Positions 18,075-26,896 of a stretch of DNA of 64,000 bases are shown piece after piece. The stretch covers positions 310,001 through 374,000 of the forward strand of contig NZ_FXWG01000001.1 in assembly GCF_900177715.1 (NCBI RefSeq). Reading direction: 5' to 3'. Position numbers and translations under genes: made by a program. Position 1 is the first letter of the stretch; each line of letters begins with the position of its first letter. The notes beneath the pieces are model-generated. The model was not told the origin of the DNA and made no database searches. It saw only the letters and a program-made list of their open reading frames with translations. Origin of the DNA: Altererythrobacter xiamenensis (GTDB lineage: Bacteria > Pseudomonadota > Alphaproteobacteria > Sphingomonadales > Sphingomonadaceae).

Positions 18075-18899
18075 ATGTTGCGCCGCCTCCTCCTGATCCT
18101 CGCTGCAGCGGGGGCGCTCATCGCGTCTCCGCTGGCCGCGCAGCCGCAATTTCCCGAGCTGACCGGGCGTGTGGTCGACAATGCCGACCTCCTCTCGCCC
18201 GAAGAGGAAGCTGCGCTGACGCAAAAGCTGGAGGCGCTCGAAACGCAGTCGGAACGTCAGCTGGTCGTCGCGACCATTCCTGATCTCCAGGGCTATGACA
18301 TCGCCGACTACGGCTATCAGCTGGGCCGCGAGTGGGGGATCGGGGATGCCGAGCGCAATGACGGGGCGCTGCTGCTTGTCGCGCCGAATGATCGCAACGT
18401 GCGGATCGAGGTCGGTTACGGGCTCGAAGGCATCATGACCGATGCCCTGTCCTCGATCATCATCCAGAACGCCATCCTCCCGCGTTTCCGCGAGGGTGAC
18501 TTCCCCGGCGGAATCGCGGCAGGAACGGACGCGATCGTCCAGCAACTCGTCCTGCCCGAAGACCAGGCGCGGCAGGTCGCTCAGCAGGCAAGCGAGCGCC
18601 GCCAGAGCGACGGCGGCGGCGGTTTCGGCTTCCTCATCTGGATTGCCATCATCTTCTTTTTCTTCATCCTGCCGATGATGCGCGGGCGCGGAAGGCGCAG
18701 GCGCTTCGGCACCGGCAGCATGGTTGGCGACATCATCCTGTGGGAGGTCGGCTCGGCCATTGCGCGCGGTGCGATGAGCGGCGGCGATGACTGGGGCGGC
18801 GGTGGATCGGGTGGTTTCGGCGGTGGCTTCGGCGGCGGCGGAGGCTTTTCCGGCGGTGGTGGCAGTTTCGGGGGCGGCGGCGCCTCCGGGGGTTGGTAA
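18075..18899 (+). CDS. TPM-domain (YgcG-like) membrane protein
   Basis: The 274-aa protein has a cleavable signal (ending near PLAAQP), a TPM phosphatase-like domain (about residues 30-160) with RVVDNADLLS, RNDGALLL and RIEVGYGLEG, one membrane helix near residue 195 (FLIWIAIIFFFFILP), and a Gly/Ser/Phe-rich low-complexity tail. The Gly-rich C-terminus is typical of this family. It sits 5 bp after lemA and its TAA overlaps the next ATG (TAATG), so the three genes are co-transcribed. The biochemical role is uncertain. Confidence 0.9.
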   Translation: MLRRLLLILAAAGALIASPLAAQPQFPELTGRVVDNADLLSPEEEAALTQKLEALETQSERQLVVATIPDLQGYDIADYGYQLGREWGIGDAERNDGALLLVAPNDRNVRIEVGYGLEGIMTDALSSIIIQNAILPRFREGDFPGGIAAGTDAIVQQLVLPEDQARQVAQQASERRQSDGGGGFGFLIWIAIIFFFFILPMMRGRGRRRRFGTGSMVGDIILWEVGSAIARGAMSGGDDWGGGGSGGFGGGFGGGGGFSGGGGSFGGGGASGGW

Positions 18900-19576
18900 T
18901 GGGACGCTATCTGACACCTGATGAGCACAAGATCGTCTCGGATGCCGTCGGCGCGGCAGAGCAGACGACTTCGGGAGAGATCGTCACCGTACTGGCAGAT
19001 CGCAGCGATGGGTATAGCGACGTCGCGCTGGTCTGGGCGGTGGCGGTATCGTTCACCGCAATGAGCCTGTTCGCGATCCTGCCCAAGCCATTCATGGATC
19101 TGTGGGATCGCCTGATCGGCGGCTGGATGCACGAATGGACCACCGGCGAGCTTGCGGGGATGACTATCGCGCTTGGCCTGATCGCTTTCGTAGCGGCATG
19201 GGCGGTGCAGCTGTGGCAACCGCTCAAGTTCCTACTGATCCCCGGCCCGGTGAAGCTGTCTCGCGTCCATGATGCGGCAGTGAAGCATTTCAAGGTCGGT
19301 GCCGAGCGGCGCACGCATGGCCGCACCGGCGTTCTGATTTACCTATCGATGCGCGAACACCGCGCAGAAATCGTGGCCGACGAGCCGATTGCGGCCAAGG
19401 TTCCGGCCGAAGTCTGGGGCGAGGCGATGGCCGACATGCTTGCCGAGATCAGGAAAGGCTGCGTCGCCGAGGGCATGGCCGCCGGCGTGCGCGACGTAGG
19501 TGCCGTTCTGGCCGAGCACTTTCCGCGCGGAGATCATGACGAGAATGAGCTTCCCGACAGGCTTATCGAAGTCTAA
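18899..19576 (+). CDS. Second TPM-domain membrane protein
   Basis: The 225-aa protein starts with a TPM-like domain (LTPDEHKIVSDAVGAAEQTTSGEIVTVLADRSDGY), is interrupted by two membrane helices (about residues 42-62 and 83-105), and ends with a soluble region carrying GVLIYLSMREHRAEIVAD, the phrase conserved in TPM proteins. The ATG at 18899 overlaps the preceding stop. It is the third gene of the lemA-TPM-TPM operon, thought to act in the cell envelope. Confidence 0.88.
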   Translation: MGRYLTPDEHKIVSDAVGAAEQTTSGEIVTVLADRSDGYSDVALVWAVAVSFTAMSLFAILPKPFMDLWDRLIGGWMHEWTTGELAGMTIALGLIAFVAAWAVQLWQPLKFLLIPGPVKLSRVHDAAVKHFKVGAERRTHGRTGVLIYLSMREHRAEIVADEPIAAKVPAEVWGEAMADMLAEIRKGCVAEGMAAGVRDVGAVLAEHFPRGDHDENELPDRLIEV

Positions 19577-19587
19577 CGCTTCGCCGC

Positions 19588-20130
19588 ATGACAGATCCCG
19601 ACGCTGACAAGCCCGAAGAAATCGTCTGGCAAGGCAAGTTCATCACCGCCAAGCGCCGCGGACGCTGGGAATATGCCGGGCGCGCGCGGGGTATCCGCGC
19701 CGCCGCCATCATCGCGATCGATGACGGGCACGTCCTGCTGGTCGAGCAATACCGCGTGCCGCTGAGCCGGATCTGCCTCGAAATCCCCGCTGGCCTGATC
19801 GGCGACCACGAAGGGCTCGAGGACGAGGACGCCACCACCGCCGCGATCCGCGAGCTGGAGGAAGAGACCGGCTACCGTGCAGAGCGCATGGAGAACCTGG
19901 GCGAGTTCTATTCCTCGCCCGGTATGGTCTCGGAAAGCTTTTCGCTGCTACGCGCGCACGGACTGACAAAGGTCGGTCCGGGCGGCGGCACGGAAAGTGA
20001 AGACATAACGGTACACCGGGTCAAGCTGGCAGACCTGCCCGCTTTTGTTGCAGACTGGCGCGAGAGCGGCCATGCAGTCGACGTACGCATAGCCATGCTG
20101 ATGGCGGCGGGATTTATTGGGAAGGATTGA
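19588..20130 (+). CDS. Nudix hydrolase, ADP-ribose pyrophosphatase type
   Basis: The 180-aa protein has the ADP-ribose pyrophosphatase landmarks VEQYRVPL, EIPAGLIG, and a Nudix helix with REL-EEETGY. The Nudix box is slightly longer than usual: the glycine normally six residues before the first glutamate is displaced by about two residues (DHEGLEDED). Catalytic glutamates of the REUxEE core are intact, so it should still be active on a nucleoside diphosphate derivative. It follows the TPM gene by 11 bp and precedes an SDR by 1 bp. Confidence 0.88.
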   Translation: MTDPDADKPEEIVWQGKFITAKRRGRWEYAGRARGIRAAAIIAIDDGHVLLVEQYRVPLSRICLEIPAGLIGDHEGLEDEDATTAAIRELEEETGYRAERMENLGEFYSSPGMVSESFSLLRAHGLTKVGPGGGTESEDITVHRVKLADLPAFVADWRESGHAVDVRIAMLMAAGFIGKD

Positions 20131-20131
20131 A

Positions 20132-20926
20132 ATGGGCGGCGAGAGAAAAGGACGCGTAGAAGGCAAGCTGGCGCTGGTTACAGGCGCAGCGCAGGGACTG
20201 GGCCGCGCGCATTGTCGCCGCCTCGCAGAGGAAGGCGCCAAGGTCCTGTGCACCGACATCAACGGTGAAGGGGCCGAGGAAACCGCCGCACTCATCAACG
20301 AAACGCTTGGCAACGGCACCGCCTTCTCGATCCAGCATGACGTGACCGATCCAGCCGCGTGGGAAGCTGCTGTTGCCGCTGCGAAGGAGCGGATGGGCGG
20401 CCTCAACGTGCTGGTCAACAATGCCGGGATCGGGGTGCCGGGCAATATCGAGACCTGTGACTTCGCCGACTGGCAGCGTTGCTTCTCGATCAATGTCGAT
20501 TCGATTTTCCACGGCTGCCAGAAGGCGCTGCCGCTGATGCGTGAGCATGCGCCGGGATCTATCATCAACATCTCCTCGATTGCCGGTCTGATCGCCAGCG
20601 ACACCATGCCCGCCTACAACTCGTCCAAGGCGGCGGTGTGGATGCTGTCGAAGTCGATTGCGCTGCATTGTGCGAAGAACAACATGCAGATCCGTTGCAA
20701 CTCGGTGCATCCGACCTTTGTCGACACACCGATCCTCGACGGGACGGCGCGCGCGCATTCGCTCGACAAAGATGTGCTGCTGGAAAAGCTGGCGCGGCAG
20801 ATCCCGCTCAAGTTCGTCGGTGAGCCCGACGATATCGCCAATGCGGTGCTTTATCTCGCCAGCGACGAGAGCCGCTTCATGACCGGTGCGGAGCTGAAGC
20901 TCGATGGCGGTATTTCGGCGATGTGA
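20132..20926 (+). CDS. Short-chain dehydrogenase/reductase
   Basis: The 264-aa classical SDR carries the cofactor motif TGAAQGLGRAH, an Asp in CTDIN (suggesting NAD rather than NADP), NNAG, the catalytic Ser in NISSIAG, and YNSSK, with a C-terminal ELKLDGG end. It resembles hydroxysteroid-dehydrogenase-like and glucose-1-dehydrogenase-like members, but the substrate cannot be read from sequence. The ATG at 20132 follows GGAAGGATTGA. It is the last gene before an intrinsic terminator. Confidence 0.9.
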   Translation: MGGERKGRVEGKLALVTGAAQGLGRAHCRRLAEEGAKVLCTDINGEGAEETAALINETLGNGTAFSIQHDVTDPAAWEAAVAAAKERMGGLNVLVNNAGIGVPGNIETCDFADWQRCFSINVDSIFHGCQKALPLMREHAPGSIINISSIAGLIASDTMPAYNSSKAAVWMLSKSIALHCAKNNMQIRCNSVHPTFVDTPILDGTARAHSLDKDVLLEKLARQIPLKFVGEPDDIANAVLYLASDESRFMTGAELKLDGGISAM

Positions 20927-20954
20927 AGATGGGTCGTCGCAACTAGCAACGAAA

Positions 20955-20975
20955 GAGGGGCCGAAAAGGCCCCTC
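20955..20975. terminator. Intrinsic terminator after the SDR gene
   Basis: GAGGGGCC and GGCCCCTC form a perfect 8-bp stem over a GAAAA loop, about 30 bp after the SDR stop. It may also serve the PspC-domain gene converging from the other side. Confidence 0.7.
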
Positions 20976-21070
20976 CCGGTTTGTCAGATAGTGTCTCTTG
21001 AAGGTCCCCTTGCGAGACTGGGGGGCGCGGCTGCCCCATAAACCGGGAACAGCTGTCAGGTGCCGCGCCT

Positions 21071-21286
21071 TCAGTCAGCGATCAGGGCGATCGCGAGGTA
21101 GATCAGGATCAGCGATCCGAAGCCGATGATCGTGCCGGCAACAAAGCCTATGCGAACCATCATGGGATCGATGCCGAAGTAGTTGGCGATACCGCCGCAT
21201 ACGCCGAAGATCTTGCCGTCGCGCTTGTCGAGGTGAAAACCTTCTTCGCGGATCGGCCCGCCATTGCTGCGTTCTACGTTGTTCAT
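21071..21286 (-). CDS. Short PspC-domain membrane protein
   Basis: The 71-aa protein is a compact PspC domain: FHLDKRDGKIFGVCGGIANYFGIDPMMVRIGFV followed by one membrane helix (about residues 48-70). PspC proteins are inner-membrane sensors of the phage-shock envelope-stress response; this copy lacks the long C-terminal part of enterobacterial PspC. Its ATG overlaps the stop of a 40-aa membrane peptide gene (ATGA). No pspA or pspF is visible here. A sigma-54-like promoter lies upstream of the three-gene unit. Confidence 0.88.
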   Translation of the reverse strand: MNNVERSNGGPIREEGFHLDKRDGKIFGVCGGIANYFGIDPMMVRIGFVAGTIIGFGSLILIYLAIALIAD

Positions 21287-21405
21287 GCCAGGATTCCCAT
21301 TGTCGGCGTCGCAGGGACGATGGCGGTGGCCATGAAGACCGCCGAGATCGCGAGAGCGGCTACGGCAGCGGCGAAACGGTTGCCGGTGTCGGAAAGAGTG
21401 AACAT
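21283..21405 (-). CDS. 40-aa membrane peptide, copy 2 of a tandem pair
   Basis: This 40-aa peptide begins MFTLSDTGNRF and has a single hydrophobic segment containing LAISAVFMATAIVPA. It is clearly paralogous to the next gene upstream (LAISAFFMATAIVPA). AAAGGA precedes its start and its TGA overlaps the PspC gene's ATG. The helix could act as a small membrane regulator, but no function is known to me. Annotation pipelines easily miss it because of its size. Confidence 0.75.
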   Translation of the reverse strand: MFTLSDTGNRFAAAVAALAISAVFMATAIVPATPTMGILA

Positions 21406-21440
21406 TGAATTGGTCCTTTCTGGTGTTTGGTATTTCGTGT

Positions 21441-21557
21441 TCAGGCGAACAGCGAGGGGCTGGCCGGAACGATTGCAGTCGCCATGAAGAAGGCGGAGAT
21501 TGCGAGCGAGAAGACAGCGGCGAAGGCGCGGCTGCTGTTGTCATTGCTTGAGAACAT
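21441..21557 (-). CDS. 38-aa membrane peptide, copy 1 of a tandem pair
   Basis: This 38-aa peptide begins MFSSNDNSSRAF and contains LAISAFFMATAIVPA, nearly identical to the downstream 40-aa peptide. AAAAAGGAA is placed 7-8 bp before the ATG. It is the first gene after a sigma-54-like promoter and probably forms an operon with its paralogue and the PspC-domain gene. The conserved protein-level pattern with different codons supports true coding. Confidence 0.75.
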   Translation of the reverse strand: MFSSNDNSSRAFAAVFSLAISAFFMATAIVPASPSLFA

Positions 21558-21616
21558 GGGGGTATTCCTTTTTACATTTGCTCCGAAAGGCCCATCCTTT
21601 CGAACACCCCAGACAC

Positions 21617-21632
21617 TGCAGGAGGTGTGCCA
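21617..21632 (-). promoter_or_regulatory. Sigma-54-like promoter of the PspC unit
   Basis: On the minus strand TGGCAC-N5-CTGCA gives the invariant GG-N10-GC spacing of -24/-12 promoters; only one base of the core TGGCAC-N5-TTGCA differs. It lies 60 bp before the first membrane-peptide gene. Phage-shock operons in enterobacteria also use sigma-54. The rest of 21558-21793 contains no gene. Confidence 0.6.
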
Positions 21633-21793
21633 AACTCGAAAAACGGGAGAATTCCGCGGTTCTCTGAACAGGCATTCAGAAACTCGGCGTTAATCAAAGC
21701 GAAAGATTGGTAAAATTTCCCACATATTGGGATCGGGGATTTTGGTTGCGGAATTCGTGGCGTGCCTCGGGTGATTTGCTAGGGCTTCTTGCA

Positions 21794-22867
21794 ATGGCTC
21801 TCGACCGCATCGCCCTTGAAAACTTCCGCAATCATGCGCGTAGCGAGCTTCGCGAAACTCGTGGCTTCAACCTCCTTTTCGGTGAGAACGGCGCGGGAAA
21901 GACCAATGTGCTTGAGGCCATTTCGCTACTCGCCCCCGGACGTGGGTTGCGGCGCGCAGCGTTGGACCAGATGGTCGGGCCTGCCGGAGCAGGCTTCGCC
22001 ATTGGAGCCAGCCTCAGGGAACAGGGCCATGAGAGCGCGCGCATCGGCACCTTCGTCGAAGGAGAGCGCCCGGGCCGCCGCCAAGTGCGCGTCAACGGGG
22101 CCGAGGCAAGCGCGGCCTCGCTCGGCGAATGGGTGGCGATGAGCTGGCTGATCCCCTCGATGGACGGCCTGTTCATGGATAGCGCCGGCGCGCGCCGCCG
22201 CTTCATCGACCGGCTGGCCCTCGCGATCGAGCCGGGCCACGCGCGCAATGTCTCGCGCTATGAAGCGGCGCTGCGCGAACGCAACAAGCTGCTGGAGAAA
22301 GGCGCCGACACCACATGGCTCGATGCGATCGAGGCGCAGGCGGCCGAACATGGCGAGCAGGTGGCGGTCACCCGATCGGCGCTGGTCACGACCCTATCGG
22401 ACGAGCTGACCGCCCTCCCCGACGAACCATTTGCCCGTCCGCTGCTGACCTATCGCGCCGGTGGACCGTTGGAGCGCCCCGCCCTGCGCGAGGAGTTCGC
22501 CCGCCAACGGCCACGCGACCGCGCGGCAGGACGCGCGCTGACCGGTCCCCACCGGGACGAGTTGGAGGTCGTCATGGCAGGCAGCGGCCAGCCGGCGGCG
22601 AGTTGTTCAACCGGCGAGCAGAAGGCCATGCTGATCGCGATCATCCTCGCCCATTCCGCGCTCGCCGCGGCAGGCCGTCCGAGCGTGCTGCTGCTCGACG
22701 AAGTGGCAGCCCATCTCGATCCGGTCCGGCGTAGCGCCCTGTTCGATAGGCTAAGGCAGGGCCGCGCGCAGGTCTGGCTGACCGGCACCGAGCGTGCACC
22801 CTTTGAAGAAATCACCGAGGAAGCCGCGGTGTGGCGCGTTTCGGGCGGATCGCTCGAAAAACTCTAG
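21794..22867 (+). CDS. recF: DNA repair/replication protein RecF
   Basis: RecF is an SMC-like ATPase that helps load RecA at single-strand gaps with RecO and RecR. The 357-aa protein has Walker A GENGAGKT after the family opening ALENFRNH, a signature STGEQKAM, and Walker B VLLLDEVAAHLD. The ATG at 21794 begins the conserved DRIALENFRNH sequence. It is not next to dnaA-dnaN here. It converges on the esterase gene with no gap. Confidence 0.95.
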   Translation: MALDRIALENFRNHARSELRETRGFNLLFGENGAGKTNVLEAISLLAPGRGLRRAALDQMVGPAGAGFAIGASLREQGHESARIGTFVEGERPGRRQVRVNGAEASAASLGEWVAMSWLIPSMDGLFMDSAGARRRFIDRLALAIEPGHARNVSRYEAALRERNKLLEKGADTTWLDAIEAQAAEHGEQVAVTRSALVTTLSDELTALPDEPFARPLLTYRAGGPLERPALREEFARQRPRDRAAGRALTGPHRDELEVVMAGSGQPAASCSTGEQKAMLIAIILAHSALAAAGRPSVLLLDEVAAHLDPVRRSALFDRLRQGRAQVWLTGTERAPFEEITEEAAVWRVSGGSLEKL

Positions 22868-23602
22868 CTACTCGGCGGGCTCGTCCGGCGCGTCATCTTC
22901 GGGCAGAGCACCCACGACCGTTTCGACCGTCGCGCCGACCAGTTCCTCGATCCCCTCTTCGGTCGGATGGATCCGGTCGGACTGGAACAGCTCCGGCCGT
23001 TGATAGATCGATTCGAGGAAGAAGGGCACGAGCGCCGCATCATATTTCTCCGCAAGGTCGCCATAGAGCTGGTCGAACTCGCGCTGAAACTCCGGCCCGT
23101 AGTTGGGCGGTGCGCGCATGCCCATCAGCAGGGCGGGGATGTCGCGCTCCTGCAATTCGGCGAGCATAGCGTCGAGATTGCTGCGCGTTTCCTGCGGAGA
23201 AAGCCCGCGGAGCAAATCGTTTCCTCCGAGCTCGACGATCACCAGGTCGGGCTTTTCCTCCTGCGCATCGAGCGTGAACTCGAAGCGCTGGAGACCAGCC
23301 GCGGTCGTATCGCCCGATACGCCGGCATTGGCAACGTCCGCGTTCACGCCTCTCGCCCGCAGTGCCGCCTGCAAGCGCGAGGGATAGGATGCATCCTCGT
23401 CCACGCCATAGCCTGCGAAAAGGCTGTTACCGAAAGCGACGATGTGCCGCTCTGGTCCCGAAACCGGGATTGTCGCCTCGACAATGTCGCCGCCGCTTTC
23501 CGCCGCCCCGGAGGGCGCGTCAGCGGGCGCATCCGCTCCACATGCCGCGAGCACGAGCGCCAGCGCGGGAATTAATAGTTTCGACGAAGTGCTGATGTGC
23601 AT
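22868..23602 (-). CDS. SGNH-type arylesterase/lysophospholipase (TesA-like)
   Basis: The 244-aa protein is a lipoprotein (LVLAAC, Cys21) with an SGNH-hydrolase domain: FGNSLFAGYGV (block I, with Asn in place of the usual Asp in GDSL), GVSGDTTAAGL (block II), LGGNDLLRG (block III) and DRIHPTEEG (block V Asp/His). It is divergent from a YbbA-YbbP ABC system, the same arrangement as tesA-ybbA-ybbP in E. coli. It probably acts on acyl esters in the periplasm. Confidence 0.9.
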   Translation of the reverse strand: MHISTSSKLLIPALALVLAACGADAPADAPSGAAESGGDIVEATIPVSGPERHIVAFGNSLFAGYGVDEDASYPSRLQAALRARGVNADVANAGVSGDTTAAGLQRFEFTLDAQEEKPDLVIVELGGNDLLRGLSPQETRSNLDAMLAELQERDIPALLMGMRAPPNYGPEFQREFDQLYGDLAEKYDAALVPFFLESIYQRPELFQSDRIHPTEEGIEELVGATVETVVGALPEDDAPDEPAE

Positions 23603-23661
23603 CTACCGGGCTCCTACGCGCGTATCTTGCCTAAGCCATAGCCCTATGCCATCGGATTCCC

Positions 23662-24366
23662 GTGACCAACCCCCCTCTCGCAATTTCAGCCCGCAATCTC
23701 ACCCTTACCCTTGGTAGCGACGCCGCGCCGGTCGATATCCTGCGTGGTATCGACCTCGATGTCGCCGATGGCGAGGTGGTTGCGCTGCTCGGCCCGTCCG
23801 GTTCCGGCAAGAGTTCGCTCATGGCCGTGCTCTCGGGTCTTGAACGCGCGACGTCGGGCAGCCTGACCGTCGCAGGACAGGATTTCACCGCGCTCGACGA
23901 GGATGCGCTGGCAGAAGCGCGCCGTGGCCGCGTCGGCATTGTGCTGCAGGCGTTTCACCTCCTGCCGACCATGACCGCGGCGGAAAACGTCGCGACGCCG
24001 ATGGAGCTTTCCGGCGCATCCGATGTTCGCGCCCGCGCCGAGGAAGAACTGCGCGCCGTCGGCCTCGGCCACAGGCTCGACCATTATCCGACGCAGCTTT
24101 CGGGCGGCGAACAACAGCGCGTCGCCATCGCGCGTGCCACGGCGCCGCGTCCGCAGCTGATCTTCGCCGACGAGCCGACCGGCAATCTCGACGCGGCGAC
24201 CGGACACGAGATCATCGACATGCTTTTCGCTCGTCGCAAGGAAACCGGCGCAACCCTCCTGATCATCACCCATGATCCCGAATTGGCCGAACGCTGCGAG
24301 CGCGTCATCACCATGGGTGACGGCGTGATCGCGTCGGACACCAAGTCCGAGACGGCCGCACAATGA
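23662..24366 (+). CDS. ABC transporter ATP-binding protein (YbbA-like)
   Basis: The 234-aa ATPase has Walker A GPSGSGKSS, signature LSGGEQQR, Walker B LIFADEPTG and the switch ITHD, and belongs to the LolD/MacB/YbbA group. The start is a GTG. Its stop overlaps the permease start (ATGA). With its FtsX-type partner it is likely a mechanotransmission-type complex rather than a true importer; paired with a TesA-like lipase it may act on envelope lipids. Confidence 0.93.
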   Translation: MTNPPLAISARNLTLTLGSDAAPVDILRGIDLDVADGEVVALLGPSGSGKSSLMAVLSGLERATSGSLTVAGQDFTALDEDALAEARRGRVGIVLQAFHLLPTMTAAENVATPMELSGASDVRARAEEELRAVGLGHRLDHYPTQLSGGEQQRVAIARATAPRPQLIFADEPTGNLDAATGHEIIDMLFARRKETGATLLIITHDPELAERCERVITMGDGVIASDTKSETAAQ

Positions 24367-26891
24367 GCGAACCGACAAGCGGTCTCGGCTGGGGGCAAGC
24401 CTGGCGCATAGCCCGGCGCGACCTCAACGCGCGCTTCAAGGGGCTGCGCCTGTTGCTGGTCTGTATCTTTCTCGGCACCGCAGCGCTTGCCGCGATCGGC
24501 ACGCTCAGTTCGGCAATCGAGCGCGAACTGGCTTCGCGCGGGCAGGAACTGCTCGGCGGCGACCTCGAGATCGAGGTTTGGCAGCGTGATCTGAATGCAG
24601 AAGAACAGGCGGCGCTTTCCGAATACGGCGCCATATCGGGCGGCACCCGGCTGCAGGCGATGGCGACGACCGAAGAATCCGCCGCTCCGGTCGAGCTGAA
24701 GGCCGTCGACGACAAATGGCCGCTCTACGGGATCCTGACGCTGGCGGACGGGCGCGAGACGGGCGCACCCAGCGGCAATGATGCCTGGGTCGCGCAGGGC
24801 GCGATGGACCGGCTCGATCTGGCTGTGGGCGAGACGTTCAACATCGGCACGGTGGAGCTGGTCGCAGCGGGCGTGATCGATAACGAGCCGGATCGGCTCT
24901 CCGAAGGATTCCAGCTTGGCCCCACGATCATCGTGGCCGAAAACGTGCCGCAGCGCGCAGGGCTGCTCGCGCCGGGCTCGATGTACCAGAGCAAGTATCG
25001 CGTTGCCTTCGACCAGAACCGGGACCCCTCTGATGTCGAAGACACGCTGACCGAACGCTATCCCGAAGCAGGCTTTGATTTCCGCACCCGCGACCGTGCC
25101 TCGCCCGGCGCCGACCGTTTCGTGGAGCAAATGGGCGATTTCCTCACACTGGTCGGGCTCGCCGCGCTGGTGATTGCAGGCATCGGTATTGGCGGCGGGG
25201 TGACGTCCTATCTGGAGGCGCGGCGCGGCAGCATCGCGACGCTCAAAGTGCTTGGCGCGACGAGCGGCGACATCCTCAGGATCTATGCCCTGCAGATCGG
25301 CGTCGCTGCGCTGATCGGCAGCCTTGCGGGAATCGCGGTTGGCATTCTCGTTACGCCGGTTCTCGGTTCTGCACTGCAGGGCCTGCTTCCGGTCGAGGGC
25401 GGCTTCGTGATCGAGCCTGCGCCGCTAATCCTCGCCGGGGCATATGGTCTGCTAGTGGCCTTCGCCTTTGCTGCTACGCCATTGCTGAGGGCACGCAGCT
25501 TCCCGGCCATGGCGCTGATGCGTTCGCGCATCACGCCGCTATCGCGCGACCGCCGCGCACTGGTCTGGACCGCAGCTGGCGTAATTGCGATCTGTGCGCT
25601 GGCAATCTTCACCACCGCCCAGCCCTTGCTCTCGGCGGGTTTCCTTGGTGGAGCCGCCTTTGCCCTCGTGCTGCTGGCTGCCATCGGTTTCGGCATCCGC
25701 GCCCTTGCCCGCCGGGCTCCACGCGCCTCGAACCCGCTGCTGCGCGGCGCGCTCGCCAATCTGCATCGCCCCGGCGCTCCGACCGGCTCGCTCGTAACCG
25801 CACTCGGCTTCGGCCTTGCGAGCTTCGTCCTGCTCGCCGCCGTACAGAGCGCGATCGACGGCAATATCGACCGCCGCGTGCCGCAGCAGGCTCCCGATTA
25901 CTTCGTGCTCGACATCCCGCGAGACCGGGTGGACGATTTCGAAGCGCTGGTGCGCCAGACTTCGCCCGAAGCCGACATTCGCACCGTCCCCGCGCTGCGC
26001 GGCGCCGTCCTCGAATACGGGCCGGAGAGCAATATGCAGCGCGTGTCCGAGCTCGAGGAAATTCCCGAGGGCGGCTGGGCGCTGCGCGGTGAGCGCGGGC
26101 TGACCTATTCGGAAACCCTGCCCGACGGAAACGTCCTGACCGAAGGCGAATGGTGGCCGGCAGACTACAACGGAGAGCCGCTTGTCTCGCTCGATGCCGA
26201 GTTCGCCGAAGCGGTCGATCTGGAGATTGGCGACTACATTACCGTGGGCGTGCTGGGAGTCGAGCGCACTGCGCGGGTGGCAAACCTGCGCCAGCTCGAC
26301 TGGGAGAGCATGGGCTTCAACTATGTCTATGTCTTCTCGTCCAATGCGCTCGAAAGCGCACCGCACAATCTCGCGGCGACAATCGAATTGCCAGAGGATG
26401 CCGCAAGCGGCGCACTGCTGCGCGATCTGGTCCGCGAATTTCCGTCGACCTCGGTGATCGAGGTGGGGCAGGTCCTGACCGAAGCGCGCACCATCCTCGA
26501 ACAGGTGGGCCTCGCGACTCTGGCTGCGGCCTCGGTCGCGGTGCTTGCCGGTCTTGCGGTGCTGATGGGAGCTATCGCGGCGGCGCGCGCCTCCCGCACT
26601 TACGACACGGTCGTCCTGCGCGTGCTTGGCGCCAGCCGCAGGCAGGTCCTGCTGATGCAGCTCGCCGAATATGGTGTTCTCGCGCTGCTGCTCGCGGTGG
26701 TCGCGCTGGGACTGGGATCGACGCTCGCCTGGGTCGTGATAACCCAGCTGTTCGAGTTCGACTGGCTGCCCGATTGGGGCGAGATATTCGCCGTTCTCGG
26801 TCTTGGTCTCGCACTGGTAGTGGTGTTCGCGGTGGCGGGATCGCTGCCGCTATTGAAGGCCAAACCCGCACAGGCCCTGCGCGAGCTGTAG
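24363..26891 (+). CDS. FtsX-type ABC permease (YbbP-like)
   Basis: The 842-aa protein has an N-terminal membrane helix, a large periplasmic domain (about residues 50-255), then groups of membrane helices typical of FtsX domains (about 258-400 and 700-835) separated by a second periplasmic domain, plus helices near 400-500. The SYLEARRGSIATLKVLGATSGDILRIYALQ-type coupling region recurs near the C-terminus as RTYDTVVLRVLGASRRQVLLMQ. It is translationally coupled to the ATPase. Confidence 0.92.
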   Translation: MSEPTSGLGWGQAWRIARRDLNARFKGLRLLLVCIFLGTAALAAIGTLSSAIERELASRGQELLGGDLEIEVWQRDLNAEEQAALSEYGAISGGTRLQAMATTEESAAPVELKAVDDKWPLYGILTLADGRETGAPSGNDAWVAQGAMDRLDLAVGETFNIGTVELVAAGVIDNEPDRLSEGFQLGPTIIVAENVPQRAGLLAPGSMYQSKYRVAFDQNRDPSDVEDTLTERYPEAGFDFRTRDRASPGADRFVEQMGDFLTLVGLAALVIAGIGIGGGVTSYLEARRGSIATLKVLGATSGDILRIYALQIGVAALIGSLAGIAVGILVTPVLGSALQGLLPVEGGFVIEPAPLILAGAYGLLVAFAFAATPLLRARSFPAMALMRSRITPLSRDRRALVWTAAGVIAICALAIFTTAQPLLSAGFLGGAAFALVLLAAIGFGIRALARRAPRASNPLLRGALANLHRPGAPTGSLVTALGFGLASFVLLAAVQSAIDGNIDRRVPQQAPDYFVLDIPRDRVDDFEALVRQTSPEADIRTVPALRGAVLEYGPESNMQRVSELEEIPEGGWALRGERGLTYSETLPDGNVLTEGEWWPADYNGEPLVSLDAEFAEAVDLEIGDYITVGVLGVERTARVANLRQLDWESMGFNYVYVFSSNALESAPHNLAATIELPEDAASGALLRDLVREFPSTSVIEVGQVLTEARTILEQVGLATLAAASVAVLAGLAVLMGAIAAARASRTYDTVVLRVLGASRRQVLLMQLAEYGVLALLLAVVALGLGSTLAWVVITQLFEFDWLPDWGEIFAVLGLGLALVVVFAVAGSLPLLKAKPAQALREL

Positions 26892-26896
26892 AGCGC

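Noticed and set aside
18780..18896. Gly-rich repeat at the end of the first TPM protein as a separate element
   Set aside because: Such Gly-rich tails are usual in the TPM/YgcG family.
19861..19890. Nudix box with shifted glycine as a degenerate enzyme
   Set aside because: The REUxEExGU catalytic core is intact; loop length varies in ADP-ribose pyrophosphatases.
22868..23602. GNSL instead of GDSL as a sign of an inactive esterase
   Set aside because: The nucleophilic Ser, GGND and D-x2-H residues are all present, so activity is likely retained; the Asp/Asn position is not itself catalytic.
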